Part shown: positions 1 through 7,986 of the stretch, in pieces
Layout: every line of letters starts with the position of its first letter
Position numbering within the stretch: position 1 is the stretch's first letter
DNA from: an uncultured Collinsella sp.
GTDB lineage: Bacteria > Actinomycetota > Coriobacteriia > Coriobacteriales > Coriobacteriaceae
Assembly: GCA_958447915.1 (NCBI GenBank)
Contig: CAUDCB010000020.1
Coordinates: forward strand, 1 to 19,829
Length of the DNA stretch: 19,829 nt
Direction of reading: 5' to 3'
Translations under genes and position numbers: made by a program
Notes under the pieces: model-generated
What the model saw: only the letters and a program-made list of their open reading frames with translations
What the model was told of the DNA's origin: nothing
Database searches by the model: none

Positions 1-1686
1 GACGTGACTTATGCTTACCAAAATCCGCTTGCGAGCGTGACGGCCGGCACGGACAGCCTCTACCTCAAGGCCGGCTCGGCGCAAAAGCTCGACCTGGCCT
101 TTACCGGCAAGAACGACGCGGACGGCTGGAGCGTGACCGAACCCGGCCTCACCTGGACGTTCAAGACACTCGACGGCAAGGACGCCTCGGGTATCGTGGG
201 CATCGACCGCAACGAGAAGGGTGCCTGGAAGCACGTTGACGGCGCTCCCGATGACGGCCTGTACGTGGCCTCGAGTGACTACACGGTGACGGCGCTTTCG
301 GCCGGCACGGTGATCGCGACGGGTACGCCGGTAGACGCGACCGCCGGCGCCGAGCCCGTGACGCTTACCATCACCGTGGCCGGCGTGGCCGCGAGCCCCG
401 CTACGAGTGAGTCCGCCTCGGCGGGCATCGATGCTGCTGCTGCGTTCATCGACGCACACCGCAGCTCTGACGCCTTCCAGTACGGCGACGAGTGGGAGAT
501 TTACGACTTTGCCAAGGCGGGCCGCACGATCGATTCCGGGCTGCTCGACAATTACCATGCCTCGCTGGCCGAGCACAAGGCCGAGTGGGGGAGCGCGACC
601 TGCGCTCTGACCGAGACCGAGCGTGTGGCGCTGGCTCTCTCCGCCATCGGCGAGGACATCACCGACTATGACGGCGTCAATCTGGTCGAGCTCATTTGCA
701 GTCGCACCGATATGATGCGCGCCAACGAGAAAATCTTCGCGCTGATGGCGCTCAATGCGAGCGGCTCGGATGCACCCGCCGGTTCCGCCTGGACGCGCGC
801 GAGCCTCGTGGACGCCGTCTGTGAGCTCCTCGGTAGCGGCGACGCTGTGGAAGGTACGCGGCTGGGCGACGTGGACCTGACGGCCATGGCGATCCAGGCC
901 GTGGCGCCCTATGCGGGCGACACCAAGGTCGATGCTGCCATCGAGAACGGCCTCTCCTACCTCAAGGGCAAGATGAGCGCGGGTACCTGTGACTTCGGCT
1001 CTGCCGAGGCCAATGCCCAGGTGATCCTCGCGCTGCTTTCGCTTGACCGAGACCCGGCCAACCCCGTCAACGGGTTTGCAAATGCTGTGACCAACGTGGT
1101 CTGCGCGCTGGACCTGTACCGCGTGGACGGCGGCAACGGCTATGCGCACAGCAAGGGCGGCGCGGCCAACGCCATGGCGACCGAGCAGGCGCTCCGCGCG
1201 CTCACGACATATCGTGTCTCCTCGGGAGAGACGATTGCCTGGAAGACGGCCGTGACGGCGGGCAAGGGCTCGAGCAGCAAGGACCCGCAGAAGCCCACGG
1301 TGGCGCCGGGCGTCCTGACGCCGGGTGCCGGGTCGGACGGCGGTGCCGGCAATGGGACCGGCGGTTTTGCGGGCGTAATGGCTCCTGTGGCCGCCAAGAT
1401 GGCTGGTGCTTCCTCGCGCGAGGGCGCCAAGGCAGCTGGCGATTCCAAGGACGAGGCTGAATCCGGCAAGAAGGATTTGACGGAGTCTTCCGTCGCCGGT
1501 AAGACAGACAAGAGCGGTAAAAAGTCGGGCACGTCCGGCAAGACCGCCGCGTTGAGCGCCGGCGCCGCCAACAAGGCTGCGGACGCGGGTCCAACCGGCT
1601 TTGCTATCGCTGGCGTTGCCGTGGGCTTCGTCGGTATCGGGGCCGTCGGCGGCTGGTTTGTCTACACCAAACGCCGCGCGGCGTAG
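1..1686 (+). CDS. Surface protein with Ig-like and helical toroid domains, C-terminal membrane anchor (5' partial)
   Basis: The reading frame is open from the first base, and the first possible start (GTG at 4) has no visible signal peptide, so this is the 3' part of a longer gene. Counting from that GTG, residues about 15-130 are beta-rich and Thr/Val-rich, like bacterial Ig-like domains. Residues about 150-410 are helical repeats with motifs such as DLTAMAIQAVAPY, resembling the alpha/alpha toroid of the prenyltransferase/terpene-cyclase-like domains found in Gram-positive surface proteins. Residues about 420-525 are a Gly/Ala/Ser/Lys-rich linker. Residues about 529-552 are one hydrophobic segment followed by KRRAA. 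No LPxTG motif precedes the anchor, so it is probably held by the membrane segment rather than by sortase. The likely role is an extracellular, membrane-tethered binding or adhesion protein; the ligand cannot be told. Domain assignment is from pattern only. Confidence 0.75.
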   Translation, partial: DVTYAYQNPLASVTAGTDSLYLKAGSAQKLDLAFTGKNDADGWSVTEPGLTWTFKTLDGKDASGIVGIDRNEKGAWKHVDGAPDDGLYVASSDYTVTALSAGTVIATGTPVDATAGAEPVTLTITVAGVAASPATSESASAGIDAAAAFIDAHRSSDAFQYGDEWEIYDFAKAGRTIDSGLLDNYHASLAEHKAEWGSATCALTETERVALALSAIGEDITDYDGVNLVELICSRTDMMRANEKIFALMALNASGSDAPAGSAWTRASLVDAVCELLGSGDAVEGTRLGDVDLTAMAIQAVAPYAGDTKVDAAIENGLSYLKGKMSAGTCDFGSAEANAQVILALLSLDRDPANPVNGFANAVTNVVCALDLYRVDGGNGYAHSKGGAANAMATEQALRALTTYRVSSGETIAWKTAVTAGKGSSSKDPQKPTVAPGVLTPGAGSDGGAGNGTGGFAGVMAPVAAKMAGASSREGAKAAGDSKDEAESGKKDLTESSVAGKTDKSGKKSGTSGKTAALSAGAANKAADAGPTGFAIAGVAVGFVGIGAVGGWFVYTKRRAA

Positions 1687-1737
1687 CGAGCCTCTGCCTA
1701 CCAGGTAAATACTGCAAGGAGTATGGTCTTGCAAAGC

Positions 1738-1778
1738 GAAGGGCCCTCCTGCCGATCAGCTCGGCAGGAGGGCCCTTC
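1738..1778. terminator. Strong hairpin terminator between convergent genes
   Basis: An 18-bp perfect inverted repeat (arms 1738-1755 and 1761-1778, loop TCAGC) sits 51 bases after the surface-protein stop codon and 90 bases beyond the end of hypE, which converges on it. The arms centre on GGGCCCTCCTGCCGA. There is no long T tract (only TT then CC on the plus strand, TTCGC on the minus strand), but the stem is very stable. It probably serves both converging transcripts. Confidence 0.75.
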
Positions 1779-1867
1779 CATCTCCTCGCAGTTTGAGTGG
1801 GCCAACGTCCCAGTGAAAATGGGCGGGCCGATTGTGGCCTGATGCTGAGCAGCTTGCAGAGCAGCCG

Positions 1868-2902
1868 CTAGCAAATTCTCGGCAGCTGCTCTCCTACGAG
1901 CATGTCGAGGATGCGGGTCGATCCCCAGCCGGTGCGTACGCGCACGGCGGGTCGAGCGTCCGATCCAAGCGGCAGCACGCGACCGATGATGGCGGCGTTC
2001 TCGCCGTAGCGGGCGGCGCGCATGGCGGCCAGCGCGGCATCGGCCTGCTCGGCTGGCACCACGGCCACCATCTTGCCCTCGTTTGCCACCTGCAGCACAT
2101 CGTAGCCGAGCATCTCACATGCCGCCTGCACGTCGGGGCGCACGGGCACGGCATCCTCGTCGATCTCCATGGCGACGCCGCTGGCCTGGGCAAACTCGTT
2201 GAGCGTGGATGCCAGGCCGCCGCGCGTGGGGTCGCGGAAGCAGCGGGTGTCGGGGGCAGCGGCGAGCACGTCGGCAATCAGATGATTGAGCGGCGCAGCG
2301 TCGCTTTCGATGTTGCTCGAAAACGCCAAGCCCTCGCGCTGGCTCATGATGGCGATGCCGTGGTCGCCTAGCGTACCCGATACTAGGATGGCGTCGCCGG
2401 GCCGACAGTTTGCACCGCTGAGCGCTACGCCCGCAGGCACTTCGCCCACGCCGGCGGTATTGATGTAGACGCCGTCGGCACCGCCACGCTCGACCACCTT
2501 GGTGTCGCCGGTGATTATGGACACGCCCGCCTCGCGCGCCGTTTCGGCCATGGTCTGCACAATCTGGCGCAGCTTGTCCATGGGATAGCCCTCTTCGAGG
2601 ATAAAGCCGCATGAGAGGTAGCGCACGTTAGCGCCCGAGGTCGCGACGTCGTTGACGGTTCCGCATACGGCGAGTCGGCCGATATTGCCGCCGGGGAAGA
2701 ACTGCGGCGTTACCACAAAGCTGTCGGTCGACATGGCGATTCGCCCGCTTGCGGGCAGTGCGGCGACACCGGCATCGTTGCCTGCAAGCAGCTCGGGCGA
2801 CCCAAAGGAATCCAGAAAGACCTCATCGATAATGCGCTTCATCATCTGGCCGCCGGAGCCGTGGCCCAGCAGGACGGTGCTATCGGTAACGCTATGGGAC
2901 AT
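1868..2902 (-). CDS. hypE: Hydrogenase maturation protein HypE
   Basis: HypE (344 aa) dehydrates the carbamoyl group placed on its C-terminal cysteine to a thiocyanate, the source of the cyanide ligands of the [NiFe]-hydrogenase iron, and works with HypF and the HypC-HypD complex in the cytoplasm. The sequence shows the family's N-terminal glycine motif GHGSGGQMM, the ATP-binding AIRS/PurM-like fold with GNDAG and STDSFVVTPQFFPGGNIG, the RDPTRGGLA motif, and the expected C-terminal PRIC ending in the acceptor cysteine. The start at 2902 is chosen because TTGGAG lies about 8 bases upstream and the family begins close to the glycine motif. An in-frame ATG at 2965 would add 21 residues but lacks a ribosome binding site. 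It is the last gene of the hyp run, 81 bases after hypD. Confidence 0.95.
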   Translation of the reverse strand: MSHSVTDSTVLLGHGSGGQMMKRIIDEVFLDSFGSPELLAGNDAGVAALPASGRIAMSTDSFVVTPQFFPGGNIGRLAVCGTVNDVATSGANVRYLSCGFILEEGYPMDKLRQIVQTMAETAREAGVSIITGDTKVVERGGADGVYINTAGVGEVPAGVALSGANCRPGDAILVSGTLGDHGIAIMSQREGLAFSSNIESDAAPLNHLIADVLAAAPDTRCFRDPTRGGLASTLNEFAQASGVAMEIDEDAVPVRPDVQAACEMLGYDVLQVANEGKMVAVVPAEQADAALAAMRAARYGENAAIIGRVLPLGSDARPAVRVRTGWGSTRILDMLVGEQLPRIC

Positions 2903-2983
2903 ATCGAAAACTCCAATCGTGGGTGGAATTATATGGGTGAGGCGCAGCGTCGACCGGTCCGCCATTCGTTGGGACGGCGGAAC

Positions 2984-4099
2984 CTAATAGTCGCGGTAGC
3001 GGTGGTACGCCGCGCAGCTGCCCTCGGAGCTCACCATGCAGGGGCCGACGGGGTGTTCGGGCGTACATGCGTGGCCGAACAGCGGGCAGTCGCTCGGTGT
3101 GATGGCACCGCGCAGCACGTCGCCGCAGCGGCATCCGCGTGGCTCGACCGTCGCCTCAACGGGCATATCAAAGCGGGCGCGCGCATCAAAGCGCGAGAAC
3201 TCAGGGCGGATGGAAAGGCCCGAGTTGGCAATCGGCCCCAGCCCGCGCCATGTGGTATCGCACGGCTCAAATACCTGCTCAACCAGCTGGCGCGCCACGG
3301 GATTGCCGTCGGCATTGACGCCGCGACGGTAGGCGTTGTCGATCGCGGGCTGCCCCTCGACAATCATCTGGACCAGCATGCAGATGCCCTGCAAGATATC
3401 GACCGGCTCAAACCCGGTGACTACGCCGGGGGTCTCGAACTCATCGACCAAAAACTCAAAGGGCGCCAGGCCTGTGATGGTAGCGACGTGACCAGGCAGG
3501 ATAAAGCCGTCGATGGTCGTCTCGGGGTCGTTGGAGATCGCACGCAGAGCCGGCGGCGTGGTCTTGTGAGCACAGTAGACCGAGAAGTTCTGGAGCCCGC
3601 GCGCGTCGGCCTCCAGGATAGCGGCGGCAATGGTGGGCGTTGTGGTCTCAAAGCCGACACCCATAAAGATGACCGGGCGTTCGGGATTTTGCTCGGCAAT
3701 GTCGAGTGCGTCGAGCGGAGAGTAGACGATACGGATGTCGCGCCCCGCCGCCTTTTGCGCGGCAAGCGAGGTGGACGATCCGGGCACGCGCATCATGTCG
3801 CCAAAGGTGGTGATGATGGCACCGTCCATGTTGGAAAGCGCGATTGCGTGATCGATGTCGCGGTTGGCGGTGACGCAAACGGGGCACCCCGGGCCGCTTA
3901 GCAGTTTGAGTCCCGTCGGCATAATGGAGCGAAAGCCATAGCGGCCAATGCTCACGGTATGCGTACCGCAGACTTCCATAAGGTTGATGCTGCGGTCGCC
4001 GACAAGCTCATGAATACGATCGATGAGCTCGCGAGCCAGCTTGGGGTCGCGAAATGCCGAAAAGTCGATACCGGAGCGAACCGGCTGCGCCGCCGCCAC
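2984..4099 (-). CDS. hypD: Hydrogenase maturation protein HypD
   Basis: HypD (371 aa) is the iron-sulphur scaffold on which, together with HypC, the Fe(CN)2CO unit is assembled. The diagnostic motifs are present: EVCGTHT with C44, GPGCPVC with C72 and C75, GVGFETTTPT, LPGHVATITG, and a C-terminal cysteine cluster (GCRCGDVLRG, then further Cys residues in the last 40 residues) that would bind the [4Fe-4S] cluster. Length matches the family. The start is GTG at 4097-4099, overlapping the hypC stop by one base (TAGTG), so translation is probably coupled to hypC, consistent with the two proteins acting as a complex. Confidence 0.95.
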   Translation of the reverse strand: MAAAQPVRSGIDFSAFRDPKLARELIDRIHELVGDRSINLMEVCGTHTVSIGRYGFRSIMPTGLKLLSGPGCPVCVTANRDIDHAIALSNMDGAIITTFGDMMRVPGSSTSLAAQKAAGRDIRIVYSPLDALDIAEQNPERPVIFMGVGFETTTPTIAAAILEADARGLQNFSVYCAHKTTPPALRAISNDPETTIDGFILPGHVATITGLAPFEFLVDEFETPGVVTGFEPVDILQGICMLVQMIVEGQPAIDNAYRRGVNADGNPVARQLVEQVFEPCDTTWRGLGPIANSGLSIRPEFSRFDARARFDMPVEATVEPRGCRCGDVLRGAITPSDCPLFGHACTPEHPVGPCMVSSEGSCAAYHRYRDY

Positions 4100-4359
4100 T
4101 AGTATGCCTCGGCCGGATTGGTGGCGAGCTGGTCCTCTTCGGCCAGCTCGGTCATGGTATTGACGAGCTCGAGTGTCTCTTGGGCTTCCTGCTCGTCGAC
4201 AATCTGAATGCCAAAGCCGGCGTGCACGAGAATATAGTCGCCTACCCGTGCCGTCGGCACGAGGCGCAACGAAACGGGGCGCTCGATGCCCATCATGTCG
4301 ACGGTCGCCTTAAGGTCGTCGTCGCGTTTGACCACTTTACCGGGAACGGCAAGGCACAT
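4099..4359 (-). CDS. hypC: Hydrogenase maturation chaperone HypC
   Basis: HypC/HupF family (86 aa). It begins with the invariant MCLAVPGKV, in which Cys2 holds the iron during assembly, and has the conserved GDYILVHAGFGI segment with His46. It forms a complex with HypD and then delivers the iron unit to the hydrogenase large-subunit precursor. GGGGA about 6 bases upstream of the ATG is a good ribosome binding site. The acidic tail, rich in Glu and Asp, is somewhat longer than in short HypC proteins. The gene follows hypF after a 131-base gap and overlaps hypD by one base. Confidence 0.95.
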   Translation of the reverse strand: MCLAVPGKVVKRDDDLKATVDMMGIERPVSLRLVPTARVGDYILVHAGFGIQIVDEQEAQETLELVNTMTELAEEDQLATNPAEAY

Positions 4360-4490
4360 AATGTTCCCCTTTTATACGTTTTGCGCTGGACAGGCGCCTA
4401 ATTACCCATCAGTTGATGGTAGCGCTCGCGGGAGTCGCGAGCAAACGCGTTACACCTGTGAGACGGCGGCGCACAGGCTGGCAAAACAGC
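4360..4490 (-). other. hypF-hypC intergenic region with small inverted repeats
   Basis: This 131-base gap is the largest inside the hyp run. It contains three short dyads: AGGCTG/CAGCCT at 4475-4492 overlapping the hypF stop codon, GCTCGCG/CGCGAGC at 4424-4442 with a 5-base loop, and a near-palindrome CCATCAGTTGATGG at 4406-4419. A TATAAA on the minus strand (4371-4376) is too close to the hypC start to be an ordinary -10. The region could hold mRNA-processing hairpins or a second promoter or operator for hypCDE. No T tract supports full termination. Confidence 0.35.
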
Positions 4491-6944
4491 CTATCGCAAC
4501 GCCGTCTGCGCGAGGCGAGCGCGAGCGATGGCGGCCTGACCGTAGGCGATGCAGCCGTCGTTGGCGGGTACAGCGTGGGGGACCAAGACGGCAAGACCGG
4601 CGTCTTTGAGTTCGTGGGTAAGGAGCTGAAGCAAAAGCCGGTTCATGAACACACCGCCCGAGAGCGCGACGGTATCGAGGCCTTCGCGATCACAGATCTC
4701 GCACGCGATGTGGGTCGTAGCGTGCGTAATGGCGATGTGAAACCCGAGGGCGAGCCGGTCGGCCGGCACGCCTGCCTCGATTCCGTTCAGAAGAGCTTCG
4801 ATGAGCGGTTGGGGGTCCAAGATGGGGGAGTCGTCCGCAGACGTGAATACGCCTGTATGATTGCCGTCGAGACGAACGGGCTTACCGTCAAGCGCGCGCC
4901 AGGCGGCGGCTTCGAGTTCTATGGCGGGTTCGCCCTCGTAGGTTGCCTTGTCGCAGATGCCCAGAATCGCTGCCGCGGCATCAAAGAGACGCCCCATGCT
5001 GCTGGTACGCGGGCTGTTGATGCCGCGCTCGATCATGGTGGCTGTCACGCTGCGTGTTTGCTCGTCGAGGGTGCCCAATAGCCCCGCGGCACCCGGATGC
5101 TCGAGCAGGCCGAGCTCGCTCAGCAGGGCAAAGGCATTGCGCCGGGCATCGCGCACGGATGCGGCTCCGCCTGGCAGCGCCCAGGTGCGCAGGTGCGCGG
5201 CGCGTTCAAAATCGGCAAGGCCGGCGATAAGAAACTCACCGCCCCATATGGTGCCGTCGGTGCCGGCACCCGTACCATCGAAGGCAATACCGAGGACGCG
5301 CGCATCGGGCGCAATCCGGCCAGCGACAATCGCCTCTGCCATTACGCTCGCGATGTGCGCATGATGATGCTGGATTTCGATTAGCGGCAGACTGTGCTCC
5401 CGTGCCCGCTCACGCGCCCACTGGCTCGATAGATAGTTGGGATGCATGTCGCATGCCAGGGCGGCAGGCGTCAGGTCAAAGAGGTTTTCTAGACGTGCGC
5501 GGGCGGCGCTCCAGGCATCGAAGGTCGCGCCGTTTTCGACATCGCCGATATGCTGCGACACAAAACAGGCCACATGGCCGTCGGCGTCCTCGCGCGTGAG
5601 CGCGATCGTGGCTTTTTGCTGCGGCCCGCAGGCGAGCACGCAGGGTGCAGTGCCGTCGAGCGCCGGCAGCGACAACGGTTGCGGCGCATATCCGCGTGCG
5701 CGACGCACAGGCATGACGGTGCCGTCGACCACACGTACCACGGAGTCGTCGTAGCGTGAGAGAATCGCACGGTCGTTGCCAAGTAGCGCGTCGGCGATGC
5801 CGGCGGCAACAAGATGTTCCCATGCAAGGGCATCGTCGGTCTCGATAGGTTCCTCGCTCAGGTTTCCGCTGGTCATGACCAGCGCGTGCATGCCATGCGA
5901 CGAGGCAGCTGCAAGCAGCAGATGCTGAAGCGGTGTATAGGGGAGCATGACGCCGAGCTCGGGTAGATCGTGCGCGACGGATGGCGCGAGTGTAAGGCCG
6001 TCGGGGGAATCTCCCTCGCCAACAACACGGCGGCGCAGCAGCACAATGGGGCGGATGCTGCCGGCCAGTAAGTCGCGCTCGGCATCATCGACATGGCACA
6101 GGCGTTCAGTATCGGCAAGGCTGCGCACCATAACGGCAAGCGGCTTGTTGCTGCGGCGCTTGCGACGGCGCAGCTCGACCACCGCCTGCTCATTGGCGGC
6201 GTTGCAGGCCAGATGGAATCCGCCCAGCCCCTTGATGGCGACAATACCGCCGCTGGCCAGCAGCTCGACACAGCGGTCAATAATGGCATCGCTGGTTTCG
6301 CGCGTGCTGCCGACGGCCGGCATCGCCCCCAGACCCTCGAGCCCCATGTCGCCCGCCGCCTCGCGCCAGGTAATATGTGGCCCGCAGTCAAAGCAGGCAT
6401 CGGGCTGCGCATGAAAGCGCCGGTCAAGCGGGTCGCCATACTCTGCGGCGCACTCGAGGCACATAGAAAAGCAATCCATCGACGTGGCCGCTCGGTCATA
6501 AGGCAGCGATCGGATGATGGTAAAGCGCGGCCCGCAGTTGGTGCAGTTGATAAAGGGGTAGTGATAGCGACGGTCGGCGGGGTCGAACAGTTCGCGCAGG
6601 CAGTCGTCACAGGTGGCGATATCGGGGGAGATGAGCGTCGTGTGCACGGTCTGATCCTGCGACGCTACAATACGAAAGACCTGCTCATCGTCGGCATCCC
6701 AAGCGTCGGGCTCCAGGTCTGCAACAGCGACATGCTCAACGCGGGCCGCGGCAGGCGCGTGCTCCGACAGCGCGGTGACAAATTCGTCGAGTGCCTCGAC
6801 TGAAGCATGCGCCTCGATGTGCACGCCATCGCCCGCGTTGAGCACCCAGCCGCAAATGCCATGCGCCATAGCCTCGCGATACACAAATGGCCGCATGCCA
6901 ACGCCCTGCACAATGCCCGTTACATGGATATGCACATGTCGCAT
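4491..6944 (-). CDS. hypF: Carbamoyltransferase HypF
   Basis: HypF (817 aa) makes carbamoyl-adenylate from carbamoyl phosphate and ATP and transfers the carbamoyl group to HypE. The domains appear in the standard order. An acylphosphatase domain spans about residues 1-90 (GIVQGVGMRPFVY). Two zinc-finger-like CxxC pairs on each side follow (CDDC...CTNCG and CLEC...CFDCG). A YrdC-like domain carries GGIVAIKGLGGFHLACNA. The C-terminal Kae1-like domain has the metal-binding HHHAHIASVMAE, plus GIAFDGTGAGTDGTIWGGEF and ALSGGVFMN. The chosen ATG at 6942-6944 starts at the expected acylphosphatase N-terminus and has GGAAGG just upstream; a longer frame reaching 7148 runs into nikR and is not used. 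It lies 58 bases after nikR. Confidence 0.95.
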   Translation of the reverse strand: MRHVHIHVTGIVQGVGMRPFVYREAMAHGICGWVLNAGDGVHIEAHASVEALDEFVTALSEHAPAAARVEHVAVADLEPDAWDADDEQVFRIVASQDQTVHTTLISPDIATCDDCLRELFDPADRRYHYPFINCTNCGPRFTIIRSLPYDRAATSMDCFSMCLECAAEYGDPLDRRFHAQPDACFDCGPHITWREAAGDMGLEGLGAMPAVGSTRETSDAIIDRCVELLASGGIVAIKGLGGFHLACNAANEQAVVELRRRKRRSNKPLAVMVRSLADTERLCHVDDAERDLLAGSIRPIVLLRRRVVGEGDSPDGLTLAPSVAHDLPELGVMLPYTPLQHLLLAAASSHGMHALVMTSGNLSEEPIETDDALAWEHLVAAGIADALLGNDRAILSRYDDSVVRVVDGTVMPVRRARGYAPQPLSLPALDGTAPCVLACGPQQKATIALTREDADGHVACFVSQHIGDVENGATFDAWSAARARLENLFDLTPAALACDMHPNYLSSQWARERAREHSLPLIEIQHHHAHIASVMAEAIVAGRIAPDARVLGIAFDGTGAGTDGTIWGGEFLIAGLADFERAAHLRTWALPGGAASVRDARRNAFALLSELGLLEHPGAAGLLGTLDEQTRSVTATMIERGINSPRTSSMGRLFDAAAAILGICDKATYEGEPAIELEAAAWRALDGKPVRLDGNHTGVFTSADDSPILDPQPLIEALLNGIEAGVPADRLALGFHIAITHATTHIACEICDREGLDTVALSGGVFMNRLLLQLLTHELKDAGLAVLVPHAVPANDGCIAYGQAAIARARLAQTALR

Positions 6945-7002
6945 ACGACCTTCCTTCGTTGAAACCTGTCCCTTTATGGCAGGTGCGCTGTGGGAAATCC
7001 CG

Positions 7003-7515
7003 CTACAGCCCCAGGCTCTGCTTGGTGGCGGCGCACGTGAGCTCGCCGTGCTTAACGCCGCGCAGCCCCAGCAACCGGTCGGCCAGCTCGTAGACACGCT
7101 CGCCGCGACCCTTGAGCGCCAGAATCTCCAGGCAGTTGTGGTGATCAAGATGCACGTGCATGGTCGATACGATCTCGTCGGTGTAGTCGTGCTGCACTTC
7201 GTCCAGACGGCGCGTCAGGTCGCCGGTATGGTGGTCGTAAATCATGGTGAGCGACCCGATAACATGCTCATCGGGCGTACGCATCTGCTCCTTGGCGATC
7301 GAGGCACGAATCAGGTCGCGCACGGCCTCGGAGCGGTTGGCCACGTCGCCGCGGCGCGCGATCTGCTCGTCAAAACGGCGCAGCAGGTCGTCGGGTGCGG
7401 TAACCGAAAAACGGACCAGCTCAGAGCCGGAGCCACTACAGTGGCAGCCCGCGTCACCGTCCGCCCCGTGCGGATGCTCGTGCTCGTACCCGCAGCCGTG
7501 CTCGTGTTCGGCCAC
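7003..7515 (-). CDS. nikR: Nickel-responsive regulator NikR with His/Cys-rich N-terminal extension
   Basis: NikR (170 aa) is a ribbon-helix-helix DNA-binding protein joined to an ACT-like nickel-binding domain. Residues 32-70 (SELVRFSVTAPDDLL, then NRSEAVRDLIR) form the ribbon-helix-helix. The nickel ligands are all present: H109, H120, H122 and C128 have exactly the spacing of E. coli H76, H87, H89 and C95, within TMHVHLDHHNCLE. Unusually, about 31 residues precede the DNA-binding domain and hold six His (4, 6, 12, 14, 16, 25) and three Cys (8, 24, 26). The start is GTG at 7515, one base after the stop of the upstream small gene, so coupling is likely; there is no strong Shine-Dalgarno. Its place before hypF suggests nickel control of hydrogenase maturation, probably autoregulated. 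Confidence 0.92.
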   Translation of the reverse strand: MAEHEHGCGYEHEHPHGADGDAGCHCSGSGSELVRFSVTAPDDLLRRFDEQIARRGDVANRSEAVRDLIRASIAKEQMRTPDEHVIGSLTMIYDHHTGDLTRRLDEVQHDYTDEIVSTMHVHLDHHNCLEILALKGRGERVYELADRLLGLRGVKHGELTCAATKQSLGL

Positions 7516-7516
7516 C

Positions 7517-7765
7517 TTACACCAGCTTCACGGAGCCGACGGAGTTGTGGTCGGCCTCGATGGCTTCCTCGTAGCCCTCGAGCGCGTCATGCGCCTCGTG
7601 CAACGCGGCCATGGCGGCCTCGAGCTTGGCGCCGATGCGCTCCATGTCAAAATTCTCGGTCGCATGTAGCAACTGATGGCTCCATTCGTGAGCGAGCTCG
7701 ATGGTGTCGTCGACCTGTTTGACGCTCATGGCAAGCTGGCTCATGTTCATTCCAACATCATGCAT
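7517..7765 (-). CDS. Small His-rich helical protein of unknown function, first gene of the nikR-hyp run
   Basis: I do not recognise this 82-residue protein. It is predicted to be mainly helical, soluble, acidic and without signal peptide or membrane segment. It has seven His residues (2, 26, 30, 34, 56, 59, 73). Three of them, H26, H30 and H34 in AHEWSHQLLH, are spaced i, i+4, i+8 and would lie on one helix face, a pattern that can bind metal. AAGGAGA about 7 bases upstream is an excellent ribosome binding site for the ATG at 7763-7765. One base separates its stop from the nikR GTG. From context it may be a metal-handling or regulatory partner of NikR/Hyp; this is inference. Confidence 0.75.
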   Translation of the reverse strand: MHDVGMNMSQLAMSVKQVDDTIELAHEWSHQLLHATENFDMERIGAKLEAAMAALHEAHDALEGYEEAIEADHNSVGSVKLV

Positions 7766-7804
7766 GGGAAATCTCCTTATGCTCGGGGCAATCCAGTGGC
7801 TCAG

Positions 7805-7810
7805 ATTCTA
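7805..7810 (-). promoter_or_regulatory. Possible -10 element for the nikR-hyp operon
   Basis: On the minus strand TAGAAT lies about 40 bases upstream of the first ATG of the operon. No good -35 is visible at the right distance. A perfect 10-bp palindrome CCCGCGCGGG (7816-7825) lies directly upstream, in the spacer, where a regulator could bind. No match to the E. coli NikR operator (GTATGA-N16-TCATAC) is seen. Low confidence. Confidence 0.3.
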
Positions 7811-7842
7811 CTACGCCCGCGCGGGGCGCTACCGCATAAGAA

Positions 7843-7875
7843 AACGGGTGCGAGTCTGTGTGACCCGCACCCGTT
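7843..7875 (-). terminator. Intrinsic terminator of the thioredoxin gene
   Basis: A perfect 10-bp stem (AACGGGTGCG at 7843-7852 with CGCACCCGTT at 7866-7875), extended by a GTC/GAC inner pairing, is followed on the minus strand by TTTTCTT. It lies about 110 bases after the thioredoxin stop codon and before the nikR-hyp promoter region, so it separates the two transcripts. Confidence 0.75.
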
Positions 7876-7986
7876 CACTGGGGGCTGTTTGTGACTACCA
7901 TACTATCCGTGGTTGCACTCGGTGCATCCAGAAGTCCGGCGAGCGGTGCAAAAGCGCTCATAGACGGCGGGTAAGTAACAAGCGTA

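Noticed and set aside
2903..2965. Longer HypE start at 2965
   Set aside because: No Shine-Dalgarno sequence; the start at 2902 has TTGGAG at proper spacing and fits the family N-terminus.
2861..3901. 346-codon open frame on the plus strand
   Set aside because: Shadow of hypD/hypE on the other strand; no ribosome binding site or domains.
4371..4376. TATAAA on the minus strand before hypC as a -10 box
   Set aside because: Only 11 bases from the hypC ATG and overlapping the ribosome binding site area; no -35.
6945..7148. 68-residue N-terminal extension of HypF
   Set aside because: Overlaps nikR, has no homology to the acylphosphatase domain, and a good ribosome binding site supports the ATG at 6944.
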